From contig NZ_JAWQJT010000001.1 in NCBI RefSeq assembly GCF_033441515.1, forward strand, positions 4,030,001 through 4,094,000: a DNA stretch of 64,000 nt. Reading direction: 5' to 3'. Below the pieces are notes generated by a model, which was given only the letters and a program-made list of their open reading frames with translations, was not told the DNA's origin and ran no database searches. Made by a program: the position numbers and the translations under genes. This DNA comes from Amycolatopsis solani (GTDB lineage Bacteria; Actinomycetota; Actinomycetes; Mycobacteriales; Pseudonocardiaceae). Positions 57,901-64,000 of this stretch are shown here, piece after piece; the first letter of the stretch is position 1, and each line of letters begins with the position of its first letter.

Positions 57901-58779
57901 TTCCTGTCGACCACCGGAGACGTGCTGGACGCCTCCCAGCAATCGGCGTTCGAGTCCTATGTGGAAGGTGGTGGCGGCTACCTCGGCATCCACGCGGCGG
58001 CGGACACCGAGTACGACTGGCCGTGGTACGGGCAGCTGGTCGGGGCGTGGTTCAAGAGCCACCCGGCGATCCAGGCCGCGAACTTCGTGACCGAGGACCG
58101 CACCCACCCGGCGACGGCCCACCTGCCGGCGGTGTGGAACCGGACCGACGAGCTGTACAACTACCGGACGAACCCGCGGGGCAGCGTCCACGTGCTGCAG
58201 ACGCTGGACGAGTCCAGCTACACCGGCGGCGAGATGGGTGCGGACCACCCGATCACGTGGTGCCACCCGCAGGGCAGCGGCCGCGCGTTCTACACGGGAC
58301 TCGGCCACACGATCGAGTCCTATGCGGACAGCGCATTCCGGACGTCGTTGCTGGGCGCGATCCGCTATGCCGCCGGGGTCGCCCCTGCCGAGTGCGGGTC
58401 TGTTTCCTCCACCGTGGAGGGTGAGTCGTTCACTTCGGGCTCCGGCGTGCAGATCGCGTCCCACGCCCCGGCGAGCGGCGGCCAGACCCTGGGCTACATC
58501 GAGAACGGCGACTGGGCCGGGTACGCGTCGGTGAGCACGGCCGGGCGCACGCGGTTCAGCGCGGTGGTGTCGTCGGCGGGCGCGGGCGGCACGATCGAGA
58601 TCCGCGACGGTTCGGCCACCGGCGTCTTGCTGGGCACGGTGGCGGTGCCGAACACGGGCAGCTGGGAGACGTTCCAGACGGTGTCGACCACGCTCACCGC
58701 GGGAACGGGCCCCCTCCACCTGGTCTTCCGAGGCGGCGCGGGTTCCCTGTTCGACATCGACACCCTGACGGTGTCCTGA
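54907..58779 (+). CDS. Secreted sugar-dehydrogenase-type propeller/PKD/CBM6/ThuA multidomain protein
   Basis: 1290 aa from the ATG at 54907, with GGAAGGA upstream; an open extension to 54781 crosses the palindromes and would precede the signal peptide. Signal peptide 1-32 (ending A-R-A). Residues 37-490 form a six-bladed propeller like soluble PQQ glucose/sorbosone dehydrogenases, with the G-G-D-I-D-F and G-F-R-N-P-F-R-M motifs. PKD at 492-578, an Ig-like segment to about 665, CBM6 at 683-807, a second CBM6 at 814-934, a ThuA-like domain at 942-1156 with G-F-R-H-D-S and L-G-I-H-A-A-A-D-T-E, and a third CBM6 at 1170-1290. CBM6 copies two and three are almost identical. It probably binds and oxidises or modifies polysaccharides outside the cell. 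Its location after the ebo-like operon may be functional. Confidence 0.9.
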   Translation: MSPSPPKWARLFGTALLGAGLLLTVDTPARADIPPADYQQVALATGAAELGGEAMSLAVLPDRSVVHTSRDGTVRVTTAAGATSVAGKLNVYTHDEEGLQGVAADPGFASNRFVWLYYSPRLSTPDGDAPTEGTEADFAPYKGELHLSRFVLKTDNTLDLASEKVVLKVANDRGQCCHVGGDIDFDAAGNLYLTTGDDTNPFSSDSYSPIDERTNRNPQFDAQRSSGNTNDLRGKLLRIHPEADGTYTVPSGNLFAPGTANTRAEIYAMGFRNPFRMSVDKPTGVVYLGDYGPDAGTTNPDRGPQGQVEFDRITGPGNFGWPYCTGSNTTTETYNHYTFPSGPSGAKYDCAGGPTNSSFRNTGLAKLPVPKPAWIKYAGDEGSPPEFGSGSESPMGGPVYRYDAASTSTVKFPQSLDGKYFAGEYGRKWIKAVTVNADGTRGGIEDFPWTGTQVMDMAFGPDGALYVLDYGTGSDNQALYRIEYLAGTNRNPVAKAAADKTSGPNPLTVTFSSAGSSDPEGGALTYRWDFGDGGTSTAANPAHTYTTNGTYSPTLTVSDPEGLTGTASLVVTVGNTAPSVTLGSPVDGQLFSFGDTVPFQVTGSDPEDGPLDCSKVKVTYLLGHDSHEHQITQATGCSGSIAVPVDGEHDAAANIYGVFDAQYTDQGGLTSHSVRKLQPRHRQGEHFAAQSGIQLADHGAAEGGRTVGYTDNGDWISFSPYALGNATSLSARVSSGGPGGTLEVRAGSPTGSLLGSVAVANTGDWDTFADVTAPLTNQPPGTTTLYLVFKGVTGQGNLFDLDAFTFTTSSAAIEGESFTSGSGVQIAPHAGASGGNTLGYIENGDWAGYASVSTAGARSFTARISSAGAGGTIEIRSGSATGTLLGTVAVPSTGGWETFQNVTTSVSSGSGPLFLVFRGGSGSLFDVDSFTLSGMPTQVDPSYDVLVFSKTAGFRHDSIPAGIQAIRELGAAQGFGVTATEDASVFTAASLARYRAVVFLSTTGDVLDASQQSAFESYVEGGGGYLGIHAAADTEYDWPWYGQLVGAWFKSHPAIQAANFVTEDRTHPATAHLPAVWNRTDELYNYRTNPRGSVHVLQTLDESSYTGGEMGADHPITWCHPQGSGRAFYTGLGHTIESYADSAFRTSLLGAIRYAAGVAPAECGSVSSTVEGESFTSGSGVQIASHAPASGGQTLGYIENGDWAGYASVSTAGRTRFSAVVSSAGAGGTIEIRDGSATGVLLGTVAVPNTGSWETFQTVSTTLTAGTGPLHLVFRGGAGSLFDIDTLTVS
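57343..58776 (+). repeat. Duplicated CBM6 coding segments
   Basis: The CBM6 DNA at about 57343-57705 recurs at about 58411-58776 with high identity, including a shared run around the N-G-D-W-A-G-Y codons, on either side of the ThuA domain. This suggests a recent internal duplication. The first CBM6 (56955-57325) is more divergent. Confidence 0.8.
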
Positions 58780-58782
58780 AGT

Positions 58783-58833
58783 CCGTGAAGGCCTCCTTAC
58801 CGGCTCTTATGGCCGGTAAGGAGGCCTTCACGG
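58783..58833. terminator. 22-bp perfect hairpin between convergent genes
   Basis: Arms 58783-58804 and 58812-58833 are complementary (GAAGGCCTCCTTACCGG on one side) around a seven-base loop; CTTTTA follows. It lies 4 bp from both stop codons and serves the secreted protein gene and xylA alike. Confidence 0.88.
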
Positions 58834-58836
58834 CTT

Positions 58837-59985
58837 TTACCGCACCCCGAGCAGGTGCTCCAGGGCCAGCTGGTTCAGCCGGGTGAAGTGGTAGCCGCGC
58901 TCGGCCGCCGCGTCCAGGTCGAAGTCGTCCTTCAGGACGTCGTCGAACGTCTCGCCCGGCGCCAGCGTCGGCGTCGACAGGTCGGGCACCCGCGAAGCGG
59001 CGAGGGCTTCGGCGACCTCCGGGTCGGCACGGAACTTGGCCGCCTTCTCCTTCAGGATCAGGTAGGTCCGCATGTTCGCCGCCGCCGACACCCACACGTC
59101 TTCCGCGTCCTCGGTCCGCAGCGGCTTGTAGTCGAAGTGCCGCGGCCCCTCGTACCCGCCGTTCTCCAGCAGGTCGACCAGGAAGAACGCGCTCTTGACG
59201 TCGCCGTGGCCGAAGATCAGGTCCTGGTCGTACTTCGGGCCGTGCTGGCCGTTGAGGTCGATGTGGAACAGCTTGCCCTGCCACAGCGCCTGCGCGATGC
59301 CGTGCACGAAGTTGAGGCCCGCCATCTGCTCGTGGCCGACCTCCGGGTTGAGCCCGAACATCTCGGACCGCTCCAGCTGGGAGATGAACCCGAGCGCGTG
59401 GCCGATCGTCGGCAGGAGGATGTCGCCGCGCGGCTCGTTCGGCTTCGGCTCCAGCGCGAAGCGCAGCGAGTAGCCCTTCTCCACGACGTAGTCCGCCAGC
59501 AGGTCGAGGCCCTCCTTGTAGCGGGCCAGCGCCGCGCGGACGTCCTTCGCGCCGTCGGACTCCGCGCCTTCGCGGCCGCCCCACACCACGTACGTCTCCG
59601 CGCCCAGCTCCGCCGCCAGGTCGATGTTGCGGCGGACCTTGCGCAGCGCGTAGCGGCGGACGTCGCGGTCGTTGCTGGTCAGGCCGCCGTCCTTGAACAC
59701 CGGGTGGGTGAACAGGTTCGTGGTCGCCATCGGCACCTTGAGGCCGGTCTCGGCGAGCGCCTTGCGGAACGCCTCGATCGCCTTGTCGCGGTCCGGCTCG
59801 GTGGCCAGCAGGTCGTCGTCGTGGAAGGTCACGCCGTACGCGCCCAGCTCCGCCAGCCGGTGGACGCTCTCCACCGGGTCCAGCGGCCGCCGCGTCGCGA
59901 CCCCGAACGGGTCGTTCGCGGGCCAGCCCACGGTCCAGAGGCCGAAGGTGAACTTGTCGGCCGGCCGGGGGGCGTAGTCGCTCAT
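58837..59985 (-). CDS. xylA: Xylose isomerase (class I)
   Basis: 382 aa, ATG at 59985 with AAGGGA upstream. Actinomycete class I xylose isomerase: T-F-G-L-W-T-V-G-W at the start, the catalytic His in F-H-D-D-D-L, V-W-G-G-R-E-G, metal ligands in [16 protein letters not shown] and [12 protein letters not shown]. It converts D-xylose to D-xylulose (and glucose to fructose). No xylulokinase gene is adjacent. It is divergent from a ROK repressor and preceded by a matching operator. Confidence 0.98.
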   Translation of the reverse strand: MSDYAPRPADKFTFGLWTVGWPANDPFGVATRRPLDPVESVHRLAELGAYGVTFHDDDLLATEPDRDKAIEAFRKALAETGLKVPMATTNLFTHPVFKDGGLTSNDRDVRRYALRKVRRNIDLAAELGAETYVVWGGREGAESDGAKDVRAALARYKEGLDLLADYVVEKGYSLRFALEPKPNEPRGDILLPTIGHALGFISQLERSEMFGLNPEVGHEQMAGLNFVHGIAQALWQGKLFHIDLNGQHGPKYDQDLIFGHGDVKSAFFLVDLLENGGYEGPRHFDYKPLRTEDAEDVWVSAAANMRTYLILKEKAAKFRADPEVAEALAASRVPDLSTPTLAPGETFDDVLKDDFDLDAAAERGYHFTRLNQLALEHLLGVR

Positions 59986-59997
59986 GACTGTCCCTTC

Positions 59998-60022
59998 ATT
60001 TAGTTCACGTTGTAGACTAAAT
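59998..60022. promoter_or_regulatory. Probable XylR/ROK operator
   Basis: ATTTAGT (59998-60004) and ACTAAAT (60016-60022) form a perfect inverted repeat with an 11-bp spacer between xylA and the ROK gene. It is the only AT-rich block nearby and matches the TTAGT-type sites of xylose repressors. Confidence 0.8.
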
Positions 60023-60084
60023 ATGCGCCGCGGGGGTCCCGGGCGTCAAGGGGCCCGGCTAAAGTGCACAGCGGGAGGGACGAG

Positions 60085-61248
60085 ATGACCCAGGCCGTCC
60101 GGCACGAGGAGATGCGCGCCCGCAACCTCGAGGTCGTGCTGGGCGCGGTCCACCGCGGCGGCGCGCTCACCCGCGCCGCGCTCGCCGAGGTCACCGGCCT
60201 GACCAAGTCCACCGTGAGCAAGCTCGTCGGCGACCTGGTCGACGCGGGCCTGCTCGCCGAGACCGGGCCCACCCGGGTGGGCGAACGCGGCCGTCCCGGC
60301 GTGGCGGTCGTGCTCAGCGGGGCCCGGGTGGCGTCGCTCGGCCTCGAAATCAACGTCGACTACCTCGCCGTGCGCGTGCTCGACCTCACCGGCGGCGTCC
60401 GGTTCGCCGCGCGCCGCGAGCGCGACAACCGCGGCTCGCGGCCGAAGAAGGTGCTGGGGGAGCTGCAGGCGCTCGCTACCGAGGCGCTCACCGAAGCCCA
60501 CCGGCTCGGCCTCGAGGTCGCGGGCGCGGTGCTCGCGGTGTCCGGCCCGGTCGGCGACGGCGTGCTCTTTAGCGCCCCCAACCTCGGCTGGCAGGACGTT
60601 CACCCGGCGGACCTGCTGCACCTGCCGGTCCCGGTCGAGCTGGACAACGAAGCGAACCTCGCGGCGCTCGGCGAGCTCTGGTACGGCGACGGCGAACGCG
60701 ACTTCCTCTACGTCTCCGGCGAAGTCGGTATCGGCGCCGGCCTGGTCGTGCGCGGCGCGCTGTACTCCGGTGCCCGCGGGCTGGCCGGCGAGCTGGGCCA
60801 CGTCGTGGTCGCGCCCCGCGGCCCGCTCTGCCGGTGCGGCGGAAGCGGCTGCCTGGAGACCTTCGCGGGCCAGGAAGCGTTGCTGGCGGCCGGAAACGCG
60901 CCGAACCTCCCCGCGTTCCTCACCGCGCTGGCCGACGGCGACCGCGCGGCCCGGGAAGCGTGTGCGGCCGCCGGAGAGGCCCTCGGCATCGCCCTGACGT
61001 CGGCGGTGAACCTCCTCGACCTCGACCGCGTCGTGCTGGGCGGGGTGTTCACGCAGCTGTACCCGTGGTTGTCCGGCCCGGTGTCGGAGGTCCTGACCAC
61101 CCGCCTCGGCGGTCTCCGCGGCGCCCCGCCGGTGCTGACGGCCTCACGCCTCGGCGGCGACGCCGCGACACTCGGGGCGGCGGGGCGGATCGTGCACCGC
61201 GTGCTCGCCGACCCGGCGCCGTTCGTCAGCCGGGCGCAGGAGGCGTAA
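60085..61248 (+). CDS. xylR: ROK-family repressor, XylR-like
   Basis: 387 aa, ATG with GGGAGGGA upstream. Winged helix (about 10-60: V-T-G-L-T-K-S-T-V-S-K-L-V) followed by the ROK fold with L-D-N-E-A-N-L-A-A-L-G-E, the G-E-L-G-H motif and zinc ligands C-R-C-G-G-S-G-C-L-E-T. Divergent from xylA, with the inverted repeat at 59998 between them, it is almost certainly the xylose-responsive repressor. It shares long stretches with the ROK protein at 45662 (for example L-E-I-N-V-D-Y-L), so the two are paralogues. Confidence 0.94.
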   Translation: MTQAVRHEEMRARNLEVVLGAVHRGGALTRAALAEVTGLTKSTVSKLVGDLVDAGLLAETGPTRVGERGRPGVAVVLSGARVASLGLEINVDYLAVRVLDLTGGVRFAARRERDNRGSRPKKVLGELQALATEALTEAHRLGLEVAGAVLAVSGPVGDGVLFSAPNLGWQDVHPADLLHLPVPVELDNEANLAALGELWYGDGERDFLYVSGEVGIGAGLVVRGALYSGARGLAGELGHVVVAPRGPLCRCGGSGCLETFAGQEALLAAGNAPNLPAFLTALADGDRAAREACAAAGEALGIALTSAVNLLDLDRVVLGGVFTQLYPWLSGPVSEVLTTRLGGLRGAPPVLTASRLGGDAATLGAAGRIVHRVLADPAPFVSRAQEA

Positions 61249-61279
61249 GCGCGCGCGGTGGTGCCGCCGCCCGGACGAC

Positions 61280-61326
61280 GTGAATGACTCATTCCTGTCG
61301 TCGGACGACAGGAATGAGTCATTCAC
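61280..61326. repeat. Palindrome family A, 23-bp perfect inverted repeat
   Basis: Arms 61280-61302 and 61304-61326 around a single loop base. Core GAATGACTCATTC as elsewhere, but the flanks are GT and CTGTCGTC, different from the other copies yet fully complementary. It sits between the convergent xylR and GH99-like genes, so a bidirectional terminator role is likely. Confidence 0.92.
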
Positions 61327-61353
61327 TACATCGCGCCGCACCCCGGCACCCGC

Positions 61354-62748
61354 TCAGGAGGCGTAAGCCTCCACTTCGGACACCTGCCCCGCGGGCCACC
61401 CGCTGTTGCCGGTGAACACCAGCCGCAGGTACCGATCCGCGCTCGACACCGGAATCGTCACCGCGTTCCCGCTCCCCGGGTCGAACACGTACCCCACCGG
61501 ACTCCCGCCGTTCACCGCGATCGTCTGCGTCCGGCGGCCCCACGACGGCGGCAGCTTGACCACCACCCGGCCGACCGGAGCCGGCGCGCCGAGGTCCACC
61601 GTCAACGTCTGCGGGAAGGCGTTGTTCGTGCTCTCCCAATAACTCGACGCGTTCCCGTCGACGGCGTTCCCCGGCGGGTACCCGCCCTGCGACCCGCTCG
61701 CCGTGACCGGCCGGCCCTGCGCGAGGTTGACCGACGCGGGTGGCGGACCGCCGAGCTGGGCCGCCCAGTAGCGGGTCCGGTCCAGGTAAGCGGTTTCCGA
61801 AGCCGCGCCCGAAGTCCCGTAGGCACCGGAAAACGTCTCGTAGGCGCCCGAAGGCGGCGCGGACCGCGCGGGCTCGATGATCGACCCTTCGTGCCATTCG
61901 TTGAACGACGTCACCGAGACCCAGTCCGCCTGCGAAGAAAGCGCGTTCTGCCACTCCCGGTCGTAGGTCGCGCCGTTGTCGCGCCCCAGGGTGGGGGTCG
62001 TGTTGCCCGGCACCGCGCGGTCGTCGACGTAGCCGGGCCCGACCGAAGGCGCCCACACGAGCCCGTTCGCCTCGCAGTACGCGCCCGCCTCGCGCCAGCC
62101 CGGCGCGGTGGCCCCGGCGATCGCGTCGTAGGTGTACATCCCGCCGAAGTGCGCGACCTTGCTCGTGTCGGTCGTCTGCGCAAGCACGATCGCCGACGAG
62201 CGCACCTGGTCCAGCGCCGTCCAGTCGGTGATCCGCAGGCTCTCGAAGACGTAGAACGCGCCCCGCCCGCCTTCGCGGTAGAACGCGGGGCTCGAGCCGT
62301 AGCGCCCCAGAAGGTAGTTCACGTCGGCCACGGTGGACTCCGCCGTTCGCCCGCTGTAGGGCTCGAGGTGCCACGCGACACGGATCCCGTGCCGGGCAGC
62401 GGCTTCCAGTACGCCCGCCGCCAGGCCGTCCTCATAGGACCCCTGGCCCCACCAGCTGTAGACGATCACCCCGGCGCCGGACTGCTCGATCCAGCGCATG
62501 TGCTGCTCGACGGCGCCGGAGAAATCACCGGAGTCGTACGCGCCCAGCACCGGGTAGAAGTTCGCGCCGATGTCCGACGGCGGCGTGTGCCCACCCTGCT
62601 GCCAATGCCGGTAGCCGGTGGAACTGCCGCCGTACCAAGGGTAGTAGAACAGGTGGGTCCGGGAAGAGAGCGCGGCCGCGTGCGCGACACCCGGCAAAGT
62701 GGCCGCCAGCAAGAGAAGCGCGGCGAAGAACATCGAAATCCGGCGCAT
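61354..62748 (-). CDS. Secreted GH99-like protein with C-terminal F5/8-type carbohydrate-binding domain
   Basis: 464 aa from the ATG at 62748, with a signal peptide (1-25, ending A-H-A); 62769 and 62733 are alternatives. The barrel (about 27-330) has Y-Y-P-W-Y-G at the start, W-H-L-E-P-Y with a conserved Glu, and S-F-N-E-W-H-E-G-S-I-I-E-P, the GH99/WbsX-type active site. Residues 335-464 form a discoidin-like (F5/8 type C) domain beginning N-L-A-Q-G-R-P-V-T-A-S-G. GH99 enzymes are endo-alpha-mannosidases, so mannan breakdown is a reasonable guess. The ribosome site is weak. Confidence 0.88.
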   Translation of the reverse strand: MRRISMFFAALLLLAATLPGVAHAAALSSRTHLFYYPWYGGSSTGYRHWQQGGHTPPSDIGANFYPVLGAYDSGDFSGAVEQHMRWIEQSGAGVIVYSWWGQGSYEDGLAAGVLEAAARHGIRVAWHLEPYSGRTAESTVADVNYLLGRYGSSPAFYREGGRGAFYVFESLRITDWTALDQVRSSAIVLAQTTDTSKVAHFGGMYTYDAIAGATAPGWREAGAYCEANGLVWAPSVGPGYVDDRAVPGNTTPTLGRDNGATYDREWQNALSSQADWVSVTSFNEWHEGSIIEPARSAPPSGAYETFSGAYGTSGAASETAYLDRTRYWAAQLGGPPPASVNLAQGRPVTASGSQGGYPPGNAVDGNASSYWESTNNAFPQTLTVDLGAPAPVGRVVVKLPPSWGRRTQTIAVNGGSPVGYVFDPGSGNAVTIPVSSADRYLRLVFTGNSGWPAGQVSEVEAYAS

Positions 62749-62801
62749 GTTCGGAGACCATACGGACACGCACTGAACCAGGGCAACACCTCACCGGACA
62801 T

Positions 62802-62815
62802 ACGCAATCTTGCGT
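62802..62815. promoter_or_regulatory. LacI-type operator upstream of the GH99-like gene
   Basis: ACGCAA-TC-TTGCGT is a perfect 14-bp palindrome 54 bp upstream of the start. The CGCAA/TTGCG halves are typical of LacI-family sugar regulators; no LacI gene is in the window. Confidence 0.55.
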
Positions 62816-62837
62816 CGGGAAGTCACCAGAAAAGCGA

Positions 62838-62867
62838 AAACCGCCCCGGGCGAACCCGGGGCGGTTT
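62838..62867 (-). terminator. Terminator of the subtilase-type gene
   Basis: A 13-bp perfect stem (AAACCGCCCCGGG) with a four-base loop, followed on the - strand by TTTCGCTTTTC. It begins 14 bp after the stop at 62881. Confidence 0.85.
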
Positions 62868-62880
62868 CCGTTGAGCGGGA

Positions 62881-64000
62881 CTAGCTGACGGCGTTGATCA
62901 GCACCAGCGAGGAGCCGACCGTGACACCGGTGTCGGTCTGCACGGTCAGCTGACCGCGCAGGGTCCGGCCGGCCGCCGGGGCCGCCGTGGCGGTCACCGT
63001 CGCCGGCACCGTCCACGAGCTGCCCGACGCGTGCGCCGCGTTGGCGTCGGTCACCGCGACCGACCCGAAGGCCGGGTTGGTGAACACGTCGAGGTAGTCG
63101 AACTCGGTCGTGCCCGCGGGCACCGCGTACCCGTCGACCAGCGCGACCCAGACACCCGCCGCCGGGTTGGCGATGGTCACCGACTCCTCGGAGTCACCGT
63201 CCGCGCTCTGGCCGGCGAGCACGCACGAGCCGGTCGTGCAGTTGTACAGCACCAGGTCCAGGTCGGCGCCGACGTCGGACGTCTTGCCGATCGTGGCGGT
63301 CAGCGACGTCGAGCCCGGCGTCACCGCGATCTGGTACTGCTGCTGCGCGCCTTCGCCGATCGACGGCCGCGCCACCTTCGCGCTGCCCAGCGTGGCGCCG
63401 TTCAGCTTGCCGGTGAACGCGCCGAGGGTGTTCGTCACGGTGTACGACCGCGCGATCGGCGTGTTCAGCGTGGCCGAAGCGATCGTGTCCGGGTTCGGCG
63501 CGATGGCCGTGCCCAGCACCGACGCCGACAGCTTGTACGCCGAGTCGGCCGCATCGGACGTCCGGCGCGCCTCGACGACGATCTCCCACACGCCCGGGAG
63601 CGGGTTGGCGATCGTGCGGCTGGTCGGCGTGCCACCGGGGCAGCCGGCACCCGCGTCGGGGAGGTAGCAGTACGTCGTGGACGTGCTCGCCTCGGCCGGG
63701 ACACCGGTCGGGTCGTAGCGCAGGAACCGCACCTGGCCCTTGCCCGGCGCGCCGGCGCCGGCGTCCAGGTCGACCTTCAGCGCGCTGGCGCCCTGCGGCA
63801 CCCGCACGAAGTAGCTGGTCGCCTGGTTGCGGGCGATCTTGCCGGACACGTCGATCTGGTAACCCTTGTCCGCCGTGAACTCCTGCGGCGCGAAGACCGT
63901 GTTGAGGGTCTGCACGTCGACGCCGATGGTCAGCGGGTTGTCCAGGTTCAGCACCGCCGAGTGGGCGCCCGCCTTCTTCGGGTCGACCTTGACGTCGAAC
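62881..64000 (-). CDS. C-terminal part of a secreted subtilase-type protein (truncated at the window edge)
   Basis: At least 372 codons are open to the right edge, so the N-terminus and any catalytic domain lie outside. The visible part begins in the frame F-D-V-K-V-D-P-K-K-A-G, typical of the post-catalytic region of large actinobacterial S8 peptidases. It then contains two pre-peptidase C-terminal (PPC)-like beta-sandwiches with the W-E-I-V-V-E-A and W-V-A-L-V-D-G-Y strands. A cysteine pair lies in Y-N-C-T-T-G-S-C. The family call comes from this tail only, and the protease triad cannot be checked here. Confidence 0.7.
   Translation of the reverse strand, partial: FDVKVDPKKAGAHSAVLNLDNPLTIGVDVQTLNTVFAPQEFTADKGYQIDVSGKIARNQATSYFVRVPQGASALKVDLDAGAGAPGKGQVRFLRYDPTGVPAEASTSTTYCYLPDAGAGCPGGTPTSRTIANPLPGVWEIVVEARRTSDAADSAYKLSASVLGTAIAPNPDTIASATLNTPIARSYTVTNTLGAFTGKLNGATLGSAKVARPSIGEGAQQQYQIAVTPGSTSLTATIGKTSDVGADLDLVLYNCTTGSCVLAGQSADGDSEESVTIANPAAGVWVALVDGYAVPAGTTEFDYLDVFTNPAFGSVAVTDANAAHASGSSWTVPATVTATAAPAAGRTLRGQLTVQTDTGVTVGSSLVLINAVS

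Overview
This is a very GC-rich, high-coding-density window with GTG starts and strongly GC-biased third codon positions. It fits a filamentous actinomycete. The style of the type I polyketide synthase (PKS), the recurrent short palindromes and the gene families suggest Amycolatopsis or another Pseudonocardiaceae; the genus is an inference.

Layout. 1-26812: the 3' part of a modular type I PKS cluster, with three co-linear genes on the + strand. The first is cut by the left edge. The set ends in a gene whose C-terminal thioesterase-like domain lacks the catalytic Ser and His. Predicted chain end (inference): R-CH(OH)-CH(CH3)-CH2-CH2-CH(OH)-CH2-CH(OH)-CH2-CH=C(CH3)-CO-CH2-CO-S-ACP. 26813-30750: a secreted GH27 alpha-galactosidase, a 5'-truncated VOC gene remnant, an HxlR regulator divergent from an NmrA-like/haloalkane-dehalogenase-like pair. 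30755-31029: a terminator, tRNA-Pro(UGG) on the - strand and tRNA-Gly(UCC) on the + strand. 30981-38600: a soluble multi-HAMP hybrid histidine kinase divergent from a SpoIIE-type phosphatase, then a PfpI protein behind a stress-sigma-like promoter, a 54-aa protein and a hairpin-rich gap. 38600-45284: a membrane protein, an HTH/hydrolase pair, a secreted BNR-type protein, a SAM methyltransferase, an aldo/keto reductase-MFS pair and a MarR regulator. 45662-54717: a ROK regulator followed by an eight-gene tightly coupled operon with the content of the ebo (scytonemin-type metabolite traffic) cluster, but with an inositol-phosphate-synthase-like cyclase where canonical clusters have EboD. 54907-64000: carbohydrate genes: a 1290-aa secreted sugar-dehydrogenase/ThuA/CBM6 protein, xylA and its ROK repressor, a GH99-like secreted protein, and the C-terminal part of a secreted subtilase-type protein.

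Two features tie the window together. First, two families of short palindromes that normally sit between genes (cores GAATGACTCATTC and CTTTCACGTGAAAG) also occur in frame inside the PKS genes, one in a linker and one in a dehydratase loop. Second, the ebo-like operon, its ROK regulator, the paired sugar-phosphate isomerases and the adjacent secreted sugar enzyme look like one uncharacterised cyclitol/prenyl metabolite system.

All calls come from reading translated sequence, motifs and spacing; no database search was run.
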